A stretch of 64,000 nucleotides of DNA from RH-AL1 sp965277735. Its GTDB lineage: Bacteria; Pseudomonadota; Alphaproteobacteria; Rhizobiales; Beijerinckiaceae. Shown here one piece after another: positions 1-8,781 of the stretch; positions within the stretch are counted from its first letter, which is position 1; each line of letters starts with the position of its first letter. The notes under the pieces were generated by a model. It was not told the DNA's origin and did not search any database. It saw only the letters and a list, made by a program, of their open reading frames with translations. The stretch is taken from positions 3,038,001 to 3,102,000 of the forward strand of contig CBDIDO010000003.1 of the NCBI GenBank assembly GCA_965277735.1. Direction: 5' to 3'. Made by a program: the position numbers and the translations under genes.

Positions 1-270
1 GACGGCGTCGCGTTCGATCCAAATCGCAAGCTGGTGCTCAGTGCGAACGGCCGCGACGGCACATTGTCAGTGATCCGTGAGCACGAGGGCCGCTTCACCA
101 ACGTGGCGACAATCACCACAATCGTGAGCGCAAGGACCCTGTCGATTGACCCCGAGACTGGACGCATCTTCCTCGTTGCAGCCGACTTGGAGCCGGTCGA
201 TCCGCAAGGAGGCCGGCCCAAGGCGCGTCCGAGTTCGGTACGCTTGATGTTTCTAGATCCCTTGCGCTGA
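1..270 (+). CDS. C-terminal end of a YncE-like beta-propeller protein (partial)
   Basis: The frame is open from base 1, so the gene starts before the window. The visible 89 residues have the rhythm of a YVTN/YncE-type beta-propeller blade: VLSANGRDGTLSV, then ARTLSIDPETGRIFLVAAD, ending in a short tail, VRLMFLDPLR. Such proteins are usually exported. The exact substrate or partner cannot be told from this fragment. It lies just upstream of the copper cluster on the same strand, but 320 bases separate it from the next gene, so operon membership is uncertain. Confidence 0.6.
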   Translation, partial: DGVAFDPNRKLVLSANGRDGTLSVIREHEGRFTNVATITTIVSARTLSIDPETGRIFLVAADLEPVDPQGGRPKARPSSVRLMFLDPLR

Positions 271-592
271 TCTCCGGCCGATTGGCGCACGCAAATTCGC
301 CGGCTTGCTCGCTACGCACCTCGTCGAAATCACCCCTCTCAGCAAGGATCTCGATGAGCACGGCTATCCGGTGATTGCGCAGACCATGACGCTGACCGCC
401 TCCTCGGCCTGCGCAACATGGTGAAAGCTTCATTCGTTTGGCCCAGTGGAACAGCGAGGCTTCGGCGGTAGCGCATCGGCGTGCCCAGGCTCGCGCGTCT
501 CGCTCGATCCAAAGCAGCGCTTCTGCCGCGGTGTGGCAGAGCGACCCTTGCGACCGGTCGCGGGACATGCAACTTCTTCGACAGCTGAAGGG
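271..592. other. Intergenic stretch without a recognisable gene
   Basis: I find no reading frame here with convincing protein-like composition. Frames that are open on the minus strand are Arg/Ala-rich and overlap the real gene downstream. The stretch probably carries the promoter for the copper cluster, but I could not pick out a specific operator. Confidence 0.4.
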
Positions 593-979
593 ATGTGCCC
601 CGTGCGGTTAGTCCGCCACCTGCTCATGGTTCTGGCACTTCTGTCCGTGGCCGCGCTGCCCGGGCCGTCGCATGCCATGCCGAAGCAAGACGACGGCGAT
701 GCGCACATCGCGCAGCCTCTCCACGTCGAGAGCGCGGGCGGCTTTGGATCGCACCAAGCGACGGCTTCACACGAAAGCGAAGAGCACGGCTGCCCCGGTC
801 ACGACCACGGCAAATGCTGCGTGACGGCATGCTGCGCCTCGACCTGTCTGCCTCTGGCGGAGCTGACGTCTCTGCCGGCGCAGCGCTTGACGATCGTGAC
901 CGTCGGTCTTCAGGGCGACGATGTCGTTCGCGCCGGCGCCCTTCTCGGTCTTCCCAAGCGACCCCCCAAAACGGTCTGA
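593..979 (+). CDS. Cys/His-rich periplasmic protein, likely metal-related (DUF2946-like)
   Basis: About 128 residues. I chose the ATG at 593 because it is followed directly by a signal peptide (VRLVRHLLMVLALLSVAALP, cleavage after SHA); the frame stays open further upstream but without signal-like content. The mature part is His-rich near the middle and has a Cys-rich motif, GCPGHDHGKCCVTACC, with another Cys in STCLPLA. This resembles the small Cys/His proteins (DUF2946-like) found beside copper and heavy-metal efflux genes. It is first in a plus-strand run of copper genes. Function (metal binding or sensing in the periplasm) is inferred from composition and neighbourhood. Confidence 0.65.
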   Translation: MCPVRLVRHLLMVLALLSVAALPGPSHAMPKQDDGDAHIAQPLHVESAGGFGSHQATASHESEEHGCPGHDHGKCCVTACCASTCLPLAELTSLPAQRLTIVTVGLQGDDVVRAGALLGLPKRPPKTV

Positions 980-1141
980 CCTGACGGCGGACGTCCGTCC
1001 GCCGACGGCCTTGGTGCGCATCGCGTGCTGCGGCCGGCTCGCGCGCGTCGTCCGTGCTGTCCATTTTGACCGGGCTCACGTCGGCGCAGGAATTTCGTCG
1101 CGATCGACGCCCTCCGTCTCGCGCCTTTCCAGAGTCAGACC

Positions 1142-1459
1142 ATGTGCCCTGTCACCTTTGCCGCCCTGATCGGGGTGATGTCCGGCTGCGCTGTCGACGG
1201 ACCCTCGCGACTTCTCGACCCGGCCAACCCTTCACTGTCAACGCATTGGCGGCCGCCGCAGTCGCCCACCGCCGGGCTCGAAACCTACAGGCCCGTCGCC
1301 GCCAGGGACTGGCTTCAGCAGAACAGGGCGCCCGGCGCCGGCGGCGCTATGGGCGGGATAAAGGAAATGCCCGGGATGAAGAGCATGCCCGGGATGAAGG
1401 GCATGAGCGGCGGCATGAAGGGTATGGGCGGCATGCCTGGAATGGGAGGCGGCAAGTGA
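1142..1459 (+). CDS. Small Met-rich lipoprotein of the copper cluster
   Basis: 105 residues. The N-terminus is a short lipoprotein signal ending in the lipobox VMSGC, so Cys16 would be lipidated. The C-terminal 35 residues repeat short Met/Gly units (MPGMKSMPGMKGMSGGMKGM), a composition known from periplasmic Cu(I)-binding segments in CopA/PcoA-type proteins. Its stop TGA (1457-1459) overlaps the GTG start of the TolC-like gene (1456), which implies translational coupling. A copper-binding lipoprotein that works with the outer-membrane protein is my inference; I do not recognise a named family. Confidence 0.7.
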   Translation: MCPVTFAALIGVMSGCAVDGPSRLLDPANPSLSTHWRPPQSPTAGLETYRPVAARDWLQQNRAPGAGGAMGGIKEMPGMKSMPGMKGMSGGMKGMGGMPGMGGGK

Positions 1460-2922
1460 CGGCGCGGGTCACGCGTCGCGCGACCCGCGGCCTGCGAAAA
1501 CCGATTGCCGTCGGCTCGCTGCTCATGCTCGGCGGCTGCGTCGCGTTCTCGCCCGACGGCGGCATGACACCTGTCGCAAGCATCGCGCTTGCGCGCCTCG
1601 ACAAAGACGTCGGCAGGATCGGTACGGACGCCGACGCCGCGGACGCACAGGCCCGCGCCGCCGTCATGCTACGCCGGCCGCTGCGCGTCGATACAGCCGT
1701 CCAGGTCGCCTTCCTGCGCAACAAGGACCTGCAGGCCGAATTTCACGAACTCGGTGTCTCCGAGGCTGACTATGTCAAGGCGAGCCTGCCGCCGGATCCG
1801 ACGTTGTCGGTCGATTTCCTGACCGGCCAAGGCGACTTCGAGGTGGTCAGCCAAGTCGTCGCTGCGGTCTACGCGCTGGCGACCCTGCCGACGCGGCAGG
1901 CGATTGCCGGCGAGCGCTTTGCGGGAGCTCAAGCGCGCACCGCAGGCCGGGTGATGGCGCTCGCGGCCGAGGTCAGCCGTCAATACTACGTGACGCTCGC
2001 GGCCCAGGAGCAGGTGGGTTTCCTCGAGACCGAGCTCGCGACAGCCAAGGCGTCCGCCGACGTCGCCAAGCAGCTTGGCGAAGCGGGCAACCTCAACAAG
2101 CTCGAACAGGCGCGCGAGGACATCTTCTACACCGAGCTTGGAGCACAACGCGCGGACGCGCGTCTGCAGGCGCAGGCCGAACACGAAAAGCTGACCCGCT
2201 TGCTCGGGCTATGGGGCCGCGACATCGCCTTCGCCCTTCCGAAGACGATGCCGACGCTGCCCAAGCACATTGCCTCGGCCCGCGACATCGAGGCCAAAGC
2301 CGTGCGCGAGCGGCTCGACATCCTCGCCGCGCGGCACGATCTCGACGCGCTAGCGCGTCAGCTCGGGCTGACGCGGGCGACGCGTTATGTCAGCGACTTC
2401 AACCTCACCCTGCAGAACGACCACGAGGACGCCGGCAATACCGGCGGCTCGACGGTCGCGACGCAGACGCAGAGCCAGCTGACGCGGTACGGCTTCGTCG
2501 CCGACCTGACGATCCCGATCTACGACTTCGGGGAAAGCAAGGTGCGCGGCGCGCAGGAAACCTATCTTGCGGCGGCAAACCGCTTGGCGCAGCGCGCCAT
2601 CGACGCGCGGTCGCAGGCGCGCGAGGCTTTCGTCCGCTACCGCGGCAAGTACGACCTCGCCCGCTACTACGCCGATCGCGTGCTGCCGCTGCGCAAGACG
2701 GTCCTCGAGCAGGCGCAGCTTCAATACAACGGCATGCTCGTCGACGTGACGCAGCTCCTCCTCGATGCCCGCGGTACCGTCTCCTCGAACATGGCGGCGA
2801 TCGCGGCGAAGCGCGACTTCTTCATCGCCGGCGTCAACCTCAAGGCGGCGCTGATCGGCAACGGCCCCGGCGAGGCGCCAGCCGACGCGCCGACCCCGTC
2901 CGTTACCCAGGCGGCAAACTGA
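1456..2922 (+). CDS. TolC-family outer-membrane efflux lipoprotein
   Basis: 488 residues from the GTG at 1456, which overlaps the previous stop. The same frame is open upstream to 1054, but that stretch lies over the lipoprotein gene and is not protein-like. The signal ends in the lipobox LGGC. The body has the two long helical repeats of outer-membrane factor proteins: an Ala/Gln/Glu-rich helix near residues 185-245, then a second repeat starting with YGFVADLTIPIYDFGESKV, typical of the family's second half, followed by RAIDARSQAREAF. It would form the trimeric outer-membrane channel of a tripartite metal exporter. No inner-membrane RND or periplasmic adaptor gene is present nearby, so its partner must lie elsewhere, or it serves the secreted oxidase and cupredoxin downstream. 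Confidence 0.88.
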   Translation: MTARVTRRATRGLRKPIAVGSLLMLGGCVAFSPDGGMTPVASIALARLDKDVGRIGTDADAADAQARAAVMLRRPLRVDTAVQVAFLRNKDLQAEFHELGVSEADYVKASLPPDPTLSVDFLTGQGDFEVVSQVVAAVYALATLPTRQAIAGERFAGAQARTAGRVMALAAEVSRQYYVTLAAQEQVGFLETELATAKASADVAKQLGEAGNLNKLEQAREDIFYTELGAQRADARLQAQAEHEKLTRLLGLWGRDIAFALPKTMPTLPKHIASARDIEAKAVRERLDILAARHDLDALARQLGLTRATRYVSDFNLTLQNDHEDAGNTGGSTVATQTQSQLTRYGFVADLTIPIYDFGESKVRGAQETYLAAANRLAQRAIDARSQAREAFVRYRGKYDLARYYADRVLPLRKTVLEQAQLQYNGMLVDVTQLLLDARGTVSSNMAAIAAKRDFFIAGVNLKAALIGNGPGEAPADAPTPSVTQAAN

Positions 2923-2953
2923 TGACCCCTCAAACCATCACGGAAGACGATCG

Positions 2954-4357
2954 ATGACCCCCTTCGAACGACCCACCAGACGCAACATCCTCGCTGGCGG
3001 TGGCCTCGCGCTCGTCTCAGCGGCGGCGGTCTCCGGCCGCGCCCAGGCGGCGGCGATCCCGGAGGCGCCGATCATGCGTGAGAGCGGCATGCAGCCGCCG
3101 CTCCATCCTCACGCCGGACCCGACTACAACCCAGTGGCGACGCTTAACGGCTGGACGTTGCCCTTCCGGATGAACGGCGAATGGAAAGAATTCCATCTGC
3201 TCGCCGAGCCGGTACGGCGCGAGATGTCGCCGGGCATGGTGGCGAACCTCTGGGGCTACAACGGACAGTCTCCGGGCCCGACGATCGAGGCTGTCGAGGG
3301 CGACAAGGTCCGCATCTTCGTCACCAACCACTTGCCCGAGCACACGACCGTGCACTGGCACGGCATGCACATCGTCAACGGCATGGACGGGGTCGTCGGA
3401 CTGACGCAGCCCGGAATCGAGCCCGGCAAAACCTTCGTCTACGAGTTCCAGCTGCCGCGGTCGGGCACCTTTATGTACCACCCGCACTCGGACGAGATGG
3501 TCCAGATGGCGATGGGCATGATGGGCTTCTTCGTTGTCCATCCGAAGGACCCGGGCTTTCGGAAGGTCGACCGCGACTACGTGTTCTTGATGAGTTCGTA
3601 CCTGATCGAGCCCGGCGCCTACACGCCGAAGGTCAACGAGATGCTCGACTTCAATCTCTGGACCTTCAACTCGCGGGTCTTCCCCGGCATCGATTCGGTC
3701 GTCGCCGGCCAGGGCGAGAAGGTCAGGATCCGCTACGGCAATCTGACGATGACCAATCATCCGATCCACATCCACGGCCACTCCTTCCATGTCTCCGGCA
3801 CCGACGGCGGCTGGGTCGACGAGCGCGCCTGGTGGCCGGAGGTGACCGTCGATTGCGCGGTTGGGCAGATGCGGGCAATCGAGTTCGTCGCCGAGAACCC
3901 CGGTGACTGGGCGATGCACTGCCACAAGTCGCACCACACGATGAACGCCATGGGCCATCAGGTGCGAACCTACATCGGCACCAACATGCGCGGCACGTCG
4001 AAGGCGATCGCCAAGCTCGCGCCGGGCTACATGCCGATGGGGACGAACGGCATGGCCGGCATGGCCGACATGGAGATGCCGCTGCCGGAAAACACGCTGC
4101 CTATGATGACTGGAGACGGGCAGTTCGGGTCGGTCGAGATGGGCGGCATGTTCACCGTCCTCAAGGTGCGTCCCGGCCTCGCCGCCGGCGATTACCGCGA
4201 CCCCGGTCCCTACAAGAACCCGCCCGGCACCGTCGCCTACGAGTTGACGGGTGCGCCGCCCCCTGAACCCGCCAACGCCCCGCCTTCGAAGAACGATCAC
4301 GCCGGATATTCCGTCGTCGATCCGCGCAAGTCGCGCCACGCCATGAATCACGATTGA
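2954..4357 (+). CDS. Multicopper oxidase, Tat-exported (CopA-like)
   Basis: 467 residues. The N-terminus carries a twin-arginine signal (TRRNILAGGGLALVSAAAVS), so the protein is folded and loaded before export. All copper ligand blocks are visible: HWHGMH near residue 135, YHPHSDE near 175, HPIHIHGHSF near 270 and HCHKSHHTM near 322, giving the trinuclear site and the type 1 site with its Cys, His and Met. A Met-rich stretch (MGTNGMAGMADMEM) near residue 360 could bind Cu(I), as in CueO/CopA. The role is oxidation of Cu(I) to Cu(II) in the periplasm. It sits between TolC-like and cupredoxin genes on the same strand. The closing region 3' of the HCH block is longer than in minimal laccases. 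Confidence 0.92.
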   Translation: MTPFERPTRRNILAGGGLALVSAAAVSGRAQAAAIPEAPIMRESGMQPPLHPHAGPDYNPVATLNGWTLPFRMNGEWKEFHLLAEPVRREMSPGMVANLWGYNGQSPGPTIEAVEGDKVRIFVTNHLPEHTTVHWHGMHIVNGMDGVVGLTQPGIEPGKTFVYEFQLPRSGTFMYHPHSDEMVQMAMGMMGFFVVHPKDPGFRKVDRDYVFLMSSYLIEPGAYTPKVNEMLDFNLWTFNSRVFPGIDSVVAGQGEKVRIRYGNLTMTNHPIHIHGHSFHVSGTDGGWVDERAWWPEVTVDCAVGQMRAIEFVAENPGDWAMHCHKSHHTMNAMGHQVRTYIGTNMRGTSKAIAKLAPGYMPMGTNGMAGMADMEMPLPENTLPMMTGDGQFGSVEMGGMFTVLKVRPGLAAGDYRDPGPYKNPPGTVAYELTGAPPPEPANAPPSKNDHAGYSVVDPRKSRHAMNHD

Positions 4358-4361
4358 GGGG

Positions 4362-4856
4362 ATGACCATGAAAACGAACATCGGACTGACGGTAGCCTTC
4401 GTCGGCTTGATCGTCGCTGCGGCGGGACCGGCGAGTGCGCACGGCGATCACGAACACGGCCGCGAGATCTTCGCGGCCGGCGAGCCTGGCGATCCAACGC
4501 GACCCGCGAAGGCCGTCGCGGTGACGCTCGAGGAGAAGTCGGACGGCACGATGGTCATCTCGCCGGCGCGCCTCGAGGTGACGCTCGGCGAACAGGTCCG
4601 CTTCGAGGTCAAGAACGCTGGCAAGGCGACGCACGAGTTTATGGTCGACAGCATCGCCCACAACGCCCGGCACAAGCTCGCCATGCAGAAGAACCCGGAG
4701 ATGGAGCACGACGACCCCAACGGGAAGACACTCGACCCCGGGGCGTCGACGCAGATCCTGTGGCGCTTCTCGAAGCCGGGCTCGTTCGAGTTCGCTTGCC
4801 TGATCCCAGGGCATTACGAGGCCGGTATGCACGGCATCGTGATGGTCCGCAAATGA
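4362..4856 (+). CDS. Cupredoxin-domain periplasmic copper protein
   Basis: 164 residues; the ATG at 4362 lies only 4 bases after the oxidase stop and follows a GAGGGG-type ribosome site. A signal peptide ending ASA precedes a His-rich start (HGDHEHG). The beta-sandwich region ends in FACLIPGHYEAGMHG, which with THEFMVD supplies the His, Cys, His and Met ligands of a mononuclear type 1 copper site. Such proteins shuttle electrons or copper in the periplasm; here it is the likely partner of the multicopper oxidase. Its stop overlaps the next start (ATGA at 4853). Confidence 0.88.
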   Translation: MTMKTNIGLTVAFVGLIVAAAGPASAHGDHEHGREIFAAGEPGDPTRPAKAVAVTLEEKSDGTMVISPARLEVTLGEQVRFEVKNAGKATHEFMVDSIAHNARHKLAMQKNPEMEHDDPNGKTLDPGASTQILWRFSKPGSFEFACLIPGHYEAGMHGIVMVRK

Positions 4857-5089
4857 GCGGCGCCCTCACGGCGAAAGCCCTAGCCGTCGGTGGCTTGGCG
4901 TGGCTCGCCACCACCGCCCCTGCGGCCGCCCAGATCCATCCGATGACGTCCGGATCGATGTGGTTCTATTCGCCGAACCACCACTCGCCGTTCAACCAGT
5001 TCGCGGCGCCCGCTCAGACCAAAGCGCCGTCGATCCGCCCCTGCGCCGGACACACGGCACCCGTCCGTCCGCTCAAGCGACCCTGTTGA
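4853..5089 (+). CDS. Small secreted protein of the copper cluster, unknown family
   Basis: 78 residues. The ATG at 4853 overlaps the cupredoxin stop (ATGA), so translation is probably coupled. A signal peptide (LAVGGLAWLATTAPAAAQ) precedes a short mature part with His/Met-bearing IHPMTSGSMWFYSPNHHSPF, and Cys residues at RPCAGHTAP and at the extreme C-terminus (KRPC). I do not recognise a family. The His, Met and paired Cys make metal binding plausible, but that is inference from composition and position only. Confidence 0.6.
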   Translation: MSGALTAKALAVGGLAWLATTAPAAAQIHPMTSGSMWFYSPNHHSPFNQFAAPAQTKAPSIRPCAGHTAPVRPLKRPC

Positions 5090-5113
5090 ACCTCGTCATC
5101 GAAGGAGAACACC

Positions 5114-5401
5114 ATGAACAAGACAGTCGCTATCGTCCTCGCGCTCCTGATGCTCGCCTCGGCAGCGCTCGCGGCCGAGCCCTACAAGGGCGAGGTGAAG
5201 AAGGTCGACGCGGCCGCCGGAAAGGTCACCCTTACGCACGGCGCGATCAAGAAGTTCGACATGGAGGACGGCATGACGATGGTCTACCGGGTCCAAGATC
5301 CGTCGATGCTCAACGGCCTCAAGTCCGGCGACCGGATCAGCTTCGACACTGACAAGATAAACGGCAAATTCACGATCACCAAGATGGAGAAAGCAAAGTA
5401 G
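5114..5401 (+). CDS. cusF: CusF-like periplasmic copper chaperone
   Basis: 95 residues with a clear signal peptide (MNKTVAIVLALLMLASAALA). The mature part matches the CusF/YdeI OB-fold pattern: VKKVDAAAGKVTLTHGAIKK, then FDMEDGMTMVYRV, then a late LKSGDRISF. The Met residues around MEDGMTM with the His of THGAIKK correspond to the Cu(I)/Ag(I) ligand set of this family. A GAAGGAG ribosome site precedes the ATG. In known systems CusF hands copper to a CusCBA-type exporter; here it probably works with the TolC-like protein and oxidase upstream. Confidence 0.88.
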   Translation: MNKTVAIVLALLMLASAALAAEPYKGEVKKVDAAAGKVTLTHGAIKKFDMEDGMTMVYRVQDPSMLNGLKSGDRISFDTDKINGKFTITKMEKAK

Positions 5402-5433
5402 GCGGTCGTCGGAGCCGGAAAGGAGGACACACC

Positions 5434-6024
5434 GTGAGGAGCCGATCGGCCGCGACGACAGCTGCTTACCGCGTGGCACGCTTGGCCTGCATGGCGTCGG
5501 GCTTCGTGGCGGGCGCCGAGCCGGCGGCGTTTGCGGCGCTTCATTCGGCGCCACCGGCATCTGTTCGCGCTAATGCCTTGCTCCTTGGGGTCAACCATCA
5601 AGCCGGGCATCCAGCCGAAGCTGCGCCGGCCCCGCAAGGCGATCTACGTGCTCGGCAGATCGCCGCGATCGAAGGCTATCTTCGCCACGCCTACACGATC
5701 TACCTCGGCCTGAAGGCGTGTTCGGAGCTGCGGACCGAGCAGAACGATCCATCCTTCCTCTCGACCGTCGGTCTGGAAGAAGCGCGCAAAGCCCTGCACG
5801 CCATCGACGGCGCGGCCTCGTCCGTCGGCGTCGACGTCGGCGCGCAGTGGGCGCAAGCCGCCCCGAAGGCCGTGGTGACCGCGGAAGCCCTCAAGCGGGA
5901 GCCGCATAGGTTTATTGCGGTCTGCCAGCGAATGGGCGGCATCTTTCGGAACGATGAGGCCAATCTGCAAAACCTGCTGGCTGCCGTCGGGTCGAAGCAA
6001 TTGCTGATCCCGAAAGATTTTTGA
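5434..6024 (+). CDS. Hypothetical exported protein of the copper cluster
   Basis: 196 residues from a GTG at 5434, supported by a strong GGAAAGGAGG site just upstream. The N-terminus is Arg/Ala-rich with a weak hydrophobic stretch, which may be a signal. From residue about 70 the protein is helical, with two Cys (LKACSEL and AVCQRMGG) that could form a disulphide. I do not recognise a family. It lies 32 bases after cusF and 40 before the permease, so it is likely co-transcribed. A helical periplasmic accessory role is a guess. Confidence 0.6.
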   Translation: MRSRSAATTAAYRVARLACMASGFVAGAEPAAFAALHSAPPASVRANALLLGVNHQAGHPAEAAPAPQGDLRARQIAAIEGYLRHAYTIYLGLKACSELRTEQNDPSFLSTVGLEEARKALHAIDGAASSVGVDVGAQWAQAAPKAVVTAEALKREPHRFIAVCQRMGGIFRNDEANLQNLLAAVGSKQLLIPKDF

Positions 6025-6064
6025 ACCTACGTAGCGACCCGGCCACCCAGCAACGGAACCTTGA

Positions 6065-7183
6065 ATGACATTGCTCCAGCATATCGAAGACGCCGCGTTG
6101 ATGACGGCGGGCATGGCCTGGCAGACGGCCTGGAGCCTGGTGCTCGGCTTCTCGGTGTCGGCGCTTCTGCAGTCGACGGTGTCATCGGCCGACATGCAGC
6201 GTGTGCTCGGCAAGGACGGCCCGAAGGAAATCGCGATCGCGACCGTTGCGGGCGCGGCTAGTTCCAGTTGCTCCTATGCGTCGGCGGCGATCATGCGGAC
6301 GCTGTTCAAGAAAGGCGCGGCGCTCGCGACATCGCTTGCCTTCCTGTTCGCCTCGACGAACCTCGTCCTCGAGCTCGGCCTGATCCTCCTTGTTCTGCTC
6401 GGCTGGCAGTTCATGCTGGGCCAATGGATCGGCGGCATCGTGCTCGTCGTCGTCATGAGTGCGATCGTCAAGGCAACGGCGCCGAAGGCGCTCATCGAGG
6501 CGGCCCGCTCGCACGAGGAATCAAGCCAGGGGCACCAGCACATGACGATGCAGGCGGAAGGCGACACCTGGTGGGCGCGCGCTTCCAACCCGCAGACCCG
6601 CATCCTCGTCGCGCAGAATTTCGCGATGGAATGGTCGATGCTCTGGAAAGACCTCGCGATCGGCTTCGTCGTCGGCGGCACGATCTCGGCATTCGTGCCG
6701 GCGGAATTCTGGAAAACGATCTTCCTGCAAGGCGCTTCGCCCTGGCTCGCCATTCCGGTCGACGCCCTTCTTGGACCGATCATCGCGGTCGTCACCTTCG
6801 TCTGTTCTGTCGGCAACATCCCGCTGGCTGCGATCCTGTGGGCGAGCGGCGCCGGCTTCGGCGGCGTCCTTGCCTTTATCTATGCCGATCTTATTGTCCT
6901 CCCGCTGCTCGACACTTACCGGCGCTACTTCGGCTGGCGGATGGCAGCCTATATCGCGGTCGTGTTTTTCGTGACGATGGTCATCTCGGGCATCGTCGTC
7001 GAGACGGGTTTCCTCGCTCTCGGATTGGTGCCGCCCGCAGCGCACGGGGTGAAGGAGCACATCACCCACTTCGGCATCGATTACACGTTCTGGCTGAACC
7101 TCGCCTTCGGCAGCCTCGCGCTGTGGCTCTTCTGGCTCAACCACCGTCACCCGATGCACCACGGCGGCCACGACTGCTGCTAG
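6065..7183 (+). CDS. UPF0718/ArsP-type permease
   Basis: 372 residues, polytopic. The start has helices around LGFSVSALLQSTVSSADMQ, then the family signature ASSSCSYASAAIMRTLFKKG and SLAFLFASTNLVLELG, as in PF03773 (ArsP_1/permease) proteins. A central hydrophilic loop (about residues 140-170) separates two halves, and the second half has FVCSVGNIPLAAILWASG. Members move organoarsenicals or other soft metal compounds; the substrate here is unknown. The C-terminus is His-rich and ends HHGGHDCC, so it could bind metal. It closes the copper cluster. Confidence 0.85.
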   Translation: MTLLQHIEDAALMTAGMAWQTAWSLVLGFSVSALLQSTVSSADMQRVLGKDGPKEIAIATVAGAASSSCSYASAAIMRTLFKKGAALATSLAFLFASTNLVLELGLILLVLLGWQFMLGQWIGGIVLVVVMSAIVKATAPKALIEAARSHEESSQGHQHMTMQAEGDTWWARASNPQTRILVAQNFAMEWSMLWKDLAIGFVVGGTISAFVPAEFWKTIFLQGASPWLAIPVDALLGPIIAVVTFVCSVGNIPLAAILWASGAGFGGVLAFIYADLIVLPLLDTYRRYFGWRMAAYIAVVFFVTMVISGIVVETGFLALGLVPPAAHGVKEHITHFGIDYTFWLNLAFGSLALWLFWLNHRHPMHHGGHDCC

Positions 7184-7317
7184 GACGGTCTGCTCTCTTT
7201 AGAGATCGTCCGGGCGCGCAGCTTGGCGTTCAAGCGCGTCGTAAGCCCGGATTTGCTTGAGGCGAGAGAAGAAGTCGGCGACATCGGCTGAGAGCGCATG
7301 CGCATCAACAAAAGAAT

Positions 7318-7503
7318 TTAGTCTCTTCTCCTGCCTACAACGCGCTGCGCCTGCCATAATCGTAGTCGCGCCAGGAAGTGGCGGTCCGACAAAGGGAGCA
7401 CCGCGCCGCCATCGAAATAAGTCAGCGCGTAACTGTAGGCCAAGGCCAGCACGTCGACCTCTGTCGGCTGGAATGCCGAGGAAAGTTCGGCCAGATCAAG
7501 CAT
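7318..7503 (-). CDS. Small hypothetical protein
   Basis: 61 codons on the minus strand. The protein starts MLDLAELSSAFQPTEVDVL, with an amphipathic aromatic stretch (ALAYSYALTYFDGGAVLP) and a basic tail. The composition looks protein-like, and no longer competing frame is credible here. I do not recognise a family. It stands alone, in the opposite direction to the copper cluster. Confidence 0.35.
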   Translation of the reverse strand: MLDLAELSSAFQPTEVDVLALAYSYALTYFDGGAVLPLSDRHFLARLRLWQAQRVVGRRRD

Positions 7504-7993
7504 CGGCCCTCGCACCATGAACCGCCACGCTGCCGAGCGATGCAACGCATGCTTTCTATGTTTGAACTAGGCCAACGTGTCGAAAATCGGGAGCAACGCA
7601 TATTCGCGATTATTCGATAGCCCGATTGCAGATTTGCACGTCCGGCGGCAAGCTGCCGAAGAGAAGCATTGTCTTTGATGACAATAAGCCTTCGTCTTCT
7701 AATCCTTCGCTCATAGGAGAAAGTAAGGACATCCTTCATCAGTAAGGCGAAGTCTCAATCGTATTTGTCGCAACGTAACTTTTTCTTTTAAAGTTTGCGT
7801 CCGCTCGCTCAGAATCTAACACGCACCTCAGCATAAGAACGCGCCGTGTTCTCCATATTACGTTAGGTGAACTAACGCTTGCGACAATATTTTGTGCAAT
7901 AAGGATGGAAATCAGGCATCCACAAAGTTGCGTCGCTGCTGGCTCTTGTTCAATCTCGGCTGGAAATTGAAGCGCGGCTCGGCGGAGGAGTGA
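7504..7993. other. AT-richer intergenic region
   Basis: About 490 bases with no frame I would call. Base composition is richer in A+T than the copper cluster, especially 7750-7900 (several runs such as TTTTTCTTTTAAAG). It probably contains the promoter of the decayed MerR gene that follows. No clear dyad was found. Confidence 0.35.
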
Positions 7994-8382
7994 ATGATTT
8001 CTATACCCAGCGCAACTGCCTTTTTAGATATTTCTACGATGGCGGCGCGCTACGGCGTAAGCTATCGCACCTTGCGATTTTACGAGACTCAAGGTCTTTA
8101 TCCCCGTTCGATGGAATGGCACGCGGCTTTATTCGGGGCGTGATTGTGTGCAGCTGGGAGACCATTCTGAAAGGCAAGAAGCTCGGATTTAGTCTGGGAG
8201 AAATTGCAGCCTTTATGGTAGAGAGAAGCTCGGAGGAAAAGCAAGGCGTAAATCTCTTTACCAGCTGCATGACTTTTGATCAATTGCGAGGTCAAATCGC
8301 GACAATGCGGCGTAAGCGCGTCGCGCTTGATGAGGCGATTATCGAGCTCGAGGCTGCTTTGCAGCTATTGCAAGACAACTAA
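7994..8382 (+). pseudogene. Decayed MerR-family regulator
   Basis: The frame beginning at ATG 7994 gives STMAARYGVSYRTLRFYETQ, the winged-helix signature of MerR regulators, then stops. The continuation is found only by switching frame at least twice: a second frame gives YSGRDCVQLGD and a third gives ILKGKKLGFSLGEIAAFMV, the expected second half of the DNA-binding domain. A coiled-coil tail (MRRKRVALDEAIIELEAALQ) ends at 8382. No metal-binding Cys is visible in the tail. With several frameshifts the gene is surely non-functional. Confidence 0.75.
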
Positions 8383-8429
8383 GTGGCACGATCGCTGACG
8401 TAATGACCATCGTTTGCCCATCGCCGTAG

Positions 8430-8720
8430 CTATGCAACATTCCCTTGGGCTTTGGCCGCTTGACGACTACCGCTGAAGCGCAGGCTGTGGGTCATGGAAA
8501 GGCAATTCTGCTGTTGCTCGACCAAGCTGGGGTGCTCGACGAGCAGCGCAGCCAACCGGCTTTCCATCACAACCAAGGTTTCTTGAGCCAGCTCGGCCAA
8601 GCGCGTATCAGCATCGAACCCAAGTCTGTGGACCGCCGCTCGATGGTACGCCAACCGCGCTGTAGCTTTCTCGATCTGGTAGTTCGAGAGCTGAACTTCG
8701 ACCAAACTTACATAGGGCAT
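8430..8720 (-). CDS. Small helical protein, paralogue of the one at 27065-27262
   Basis: 96 residues. The core (VEVQLSNYQIEKATARLAYH, then LGFDADTRLAELAQETLV and MESRLAALLVEHP) matches the protein at 27065-27262 at most positions, which argues strongly that both are real genes. Compared with that copy it has about 30 extra C-terminal residues, Gln/Ser-rich and perhaps an overrun after loss of the original stop. No known domain. It lies with two other small minus-strand genes (8782, 9074). Confidence 0.65.
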   Translation of the reverse strand: MPYVSLVEVQLSNYQIEKATARLAYHRAAVHRLGFDADTRLAELAQETLVVMESRLAALLVEHPSLVEQQQNCLSMTHSLRFSGSRQAAKAQGNVA

Positions 8721-8781
8721 CTCGACAGCCTTCTAATAACACGCAGTTGCTGATTCTACGAAACTTCTTGCGTCATCAAGT

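Noticed and set aside
1054..1455. N-terminal extension of the TolC-like frame
   Set aside because: Arg/Ala-rich, overlies the Met-rich lipoprotein gene; the true start at 1456 has a lipoprotein signal.
3017..4381. 454-codon open frame antisense to the multicopper oxidase
   Set aside because: Long only because of high GC; Val/Arg/His-rich with no domain, fully antisense to a clear oxidase gene.
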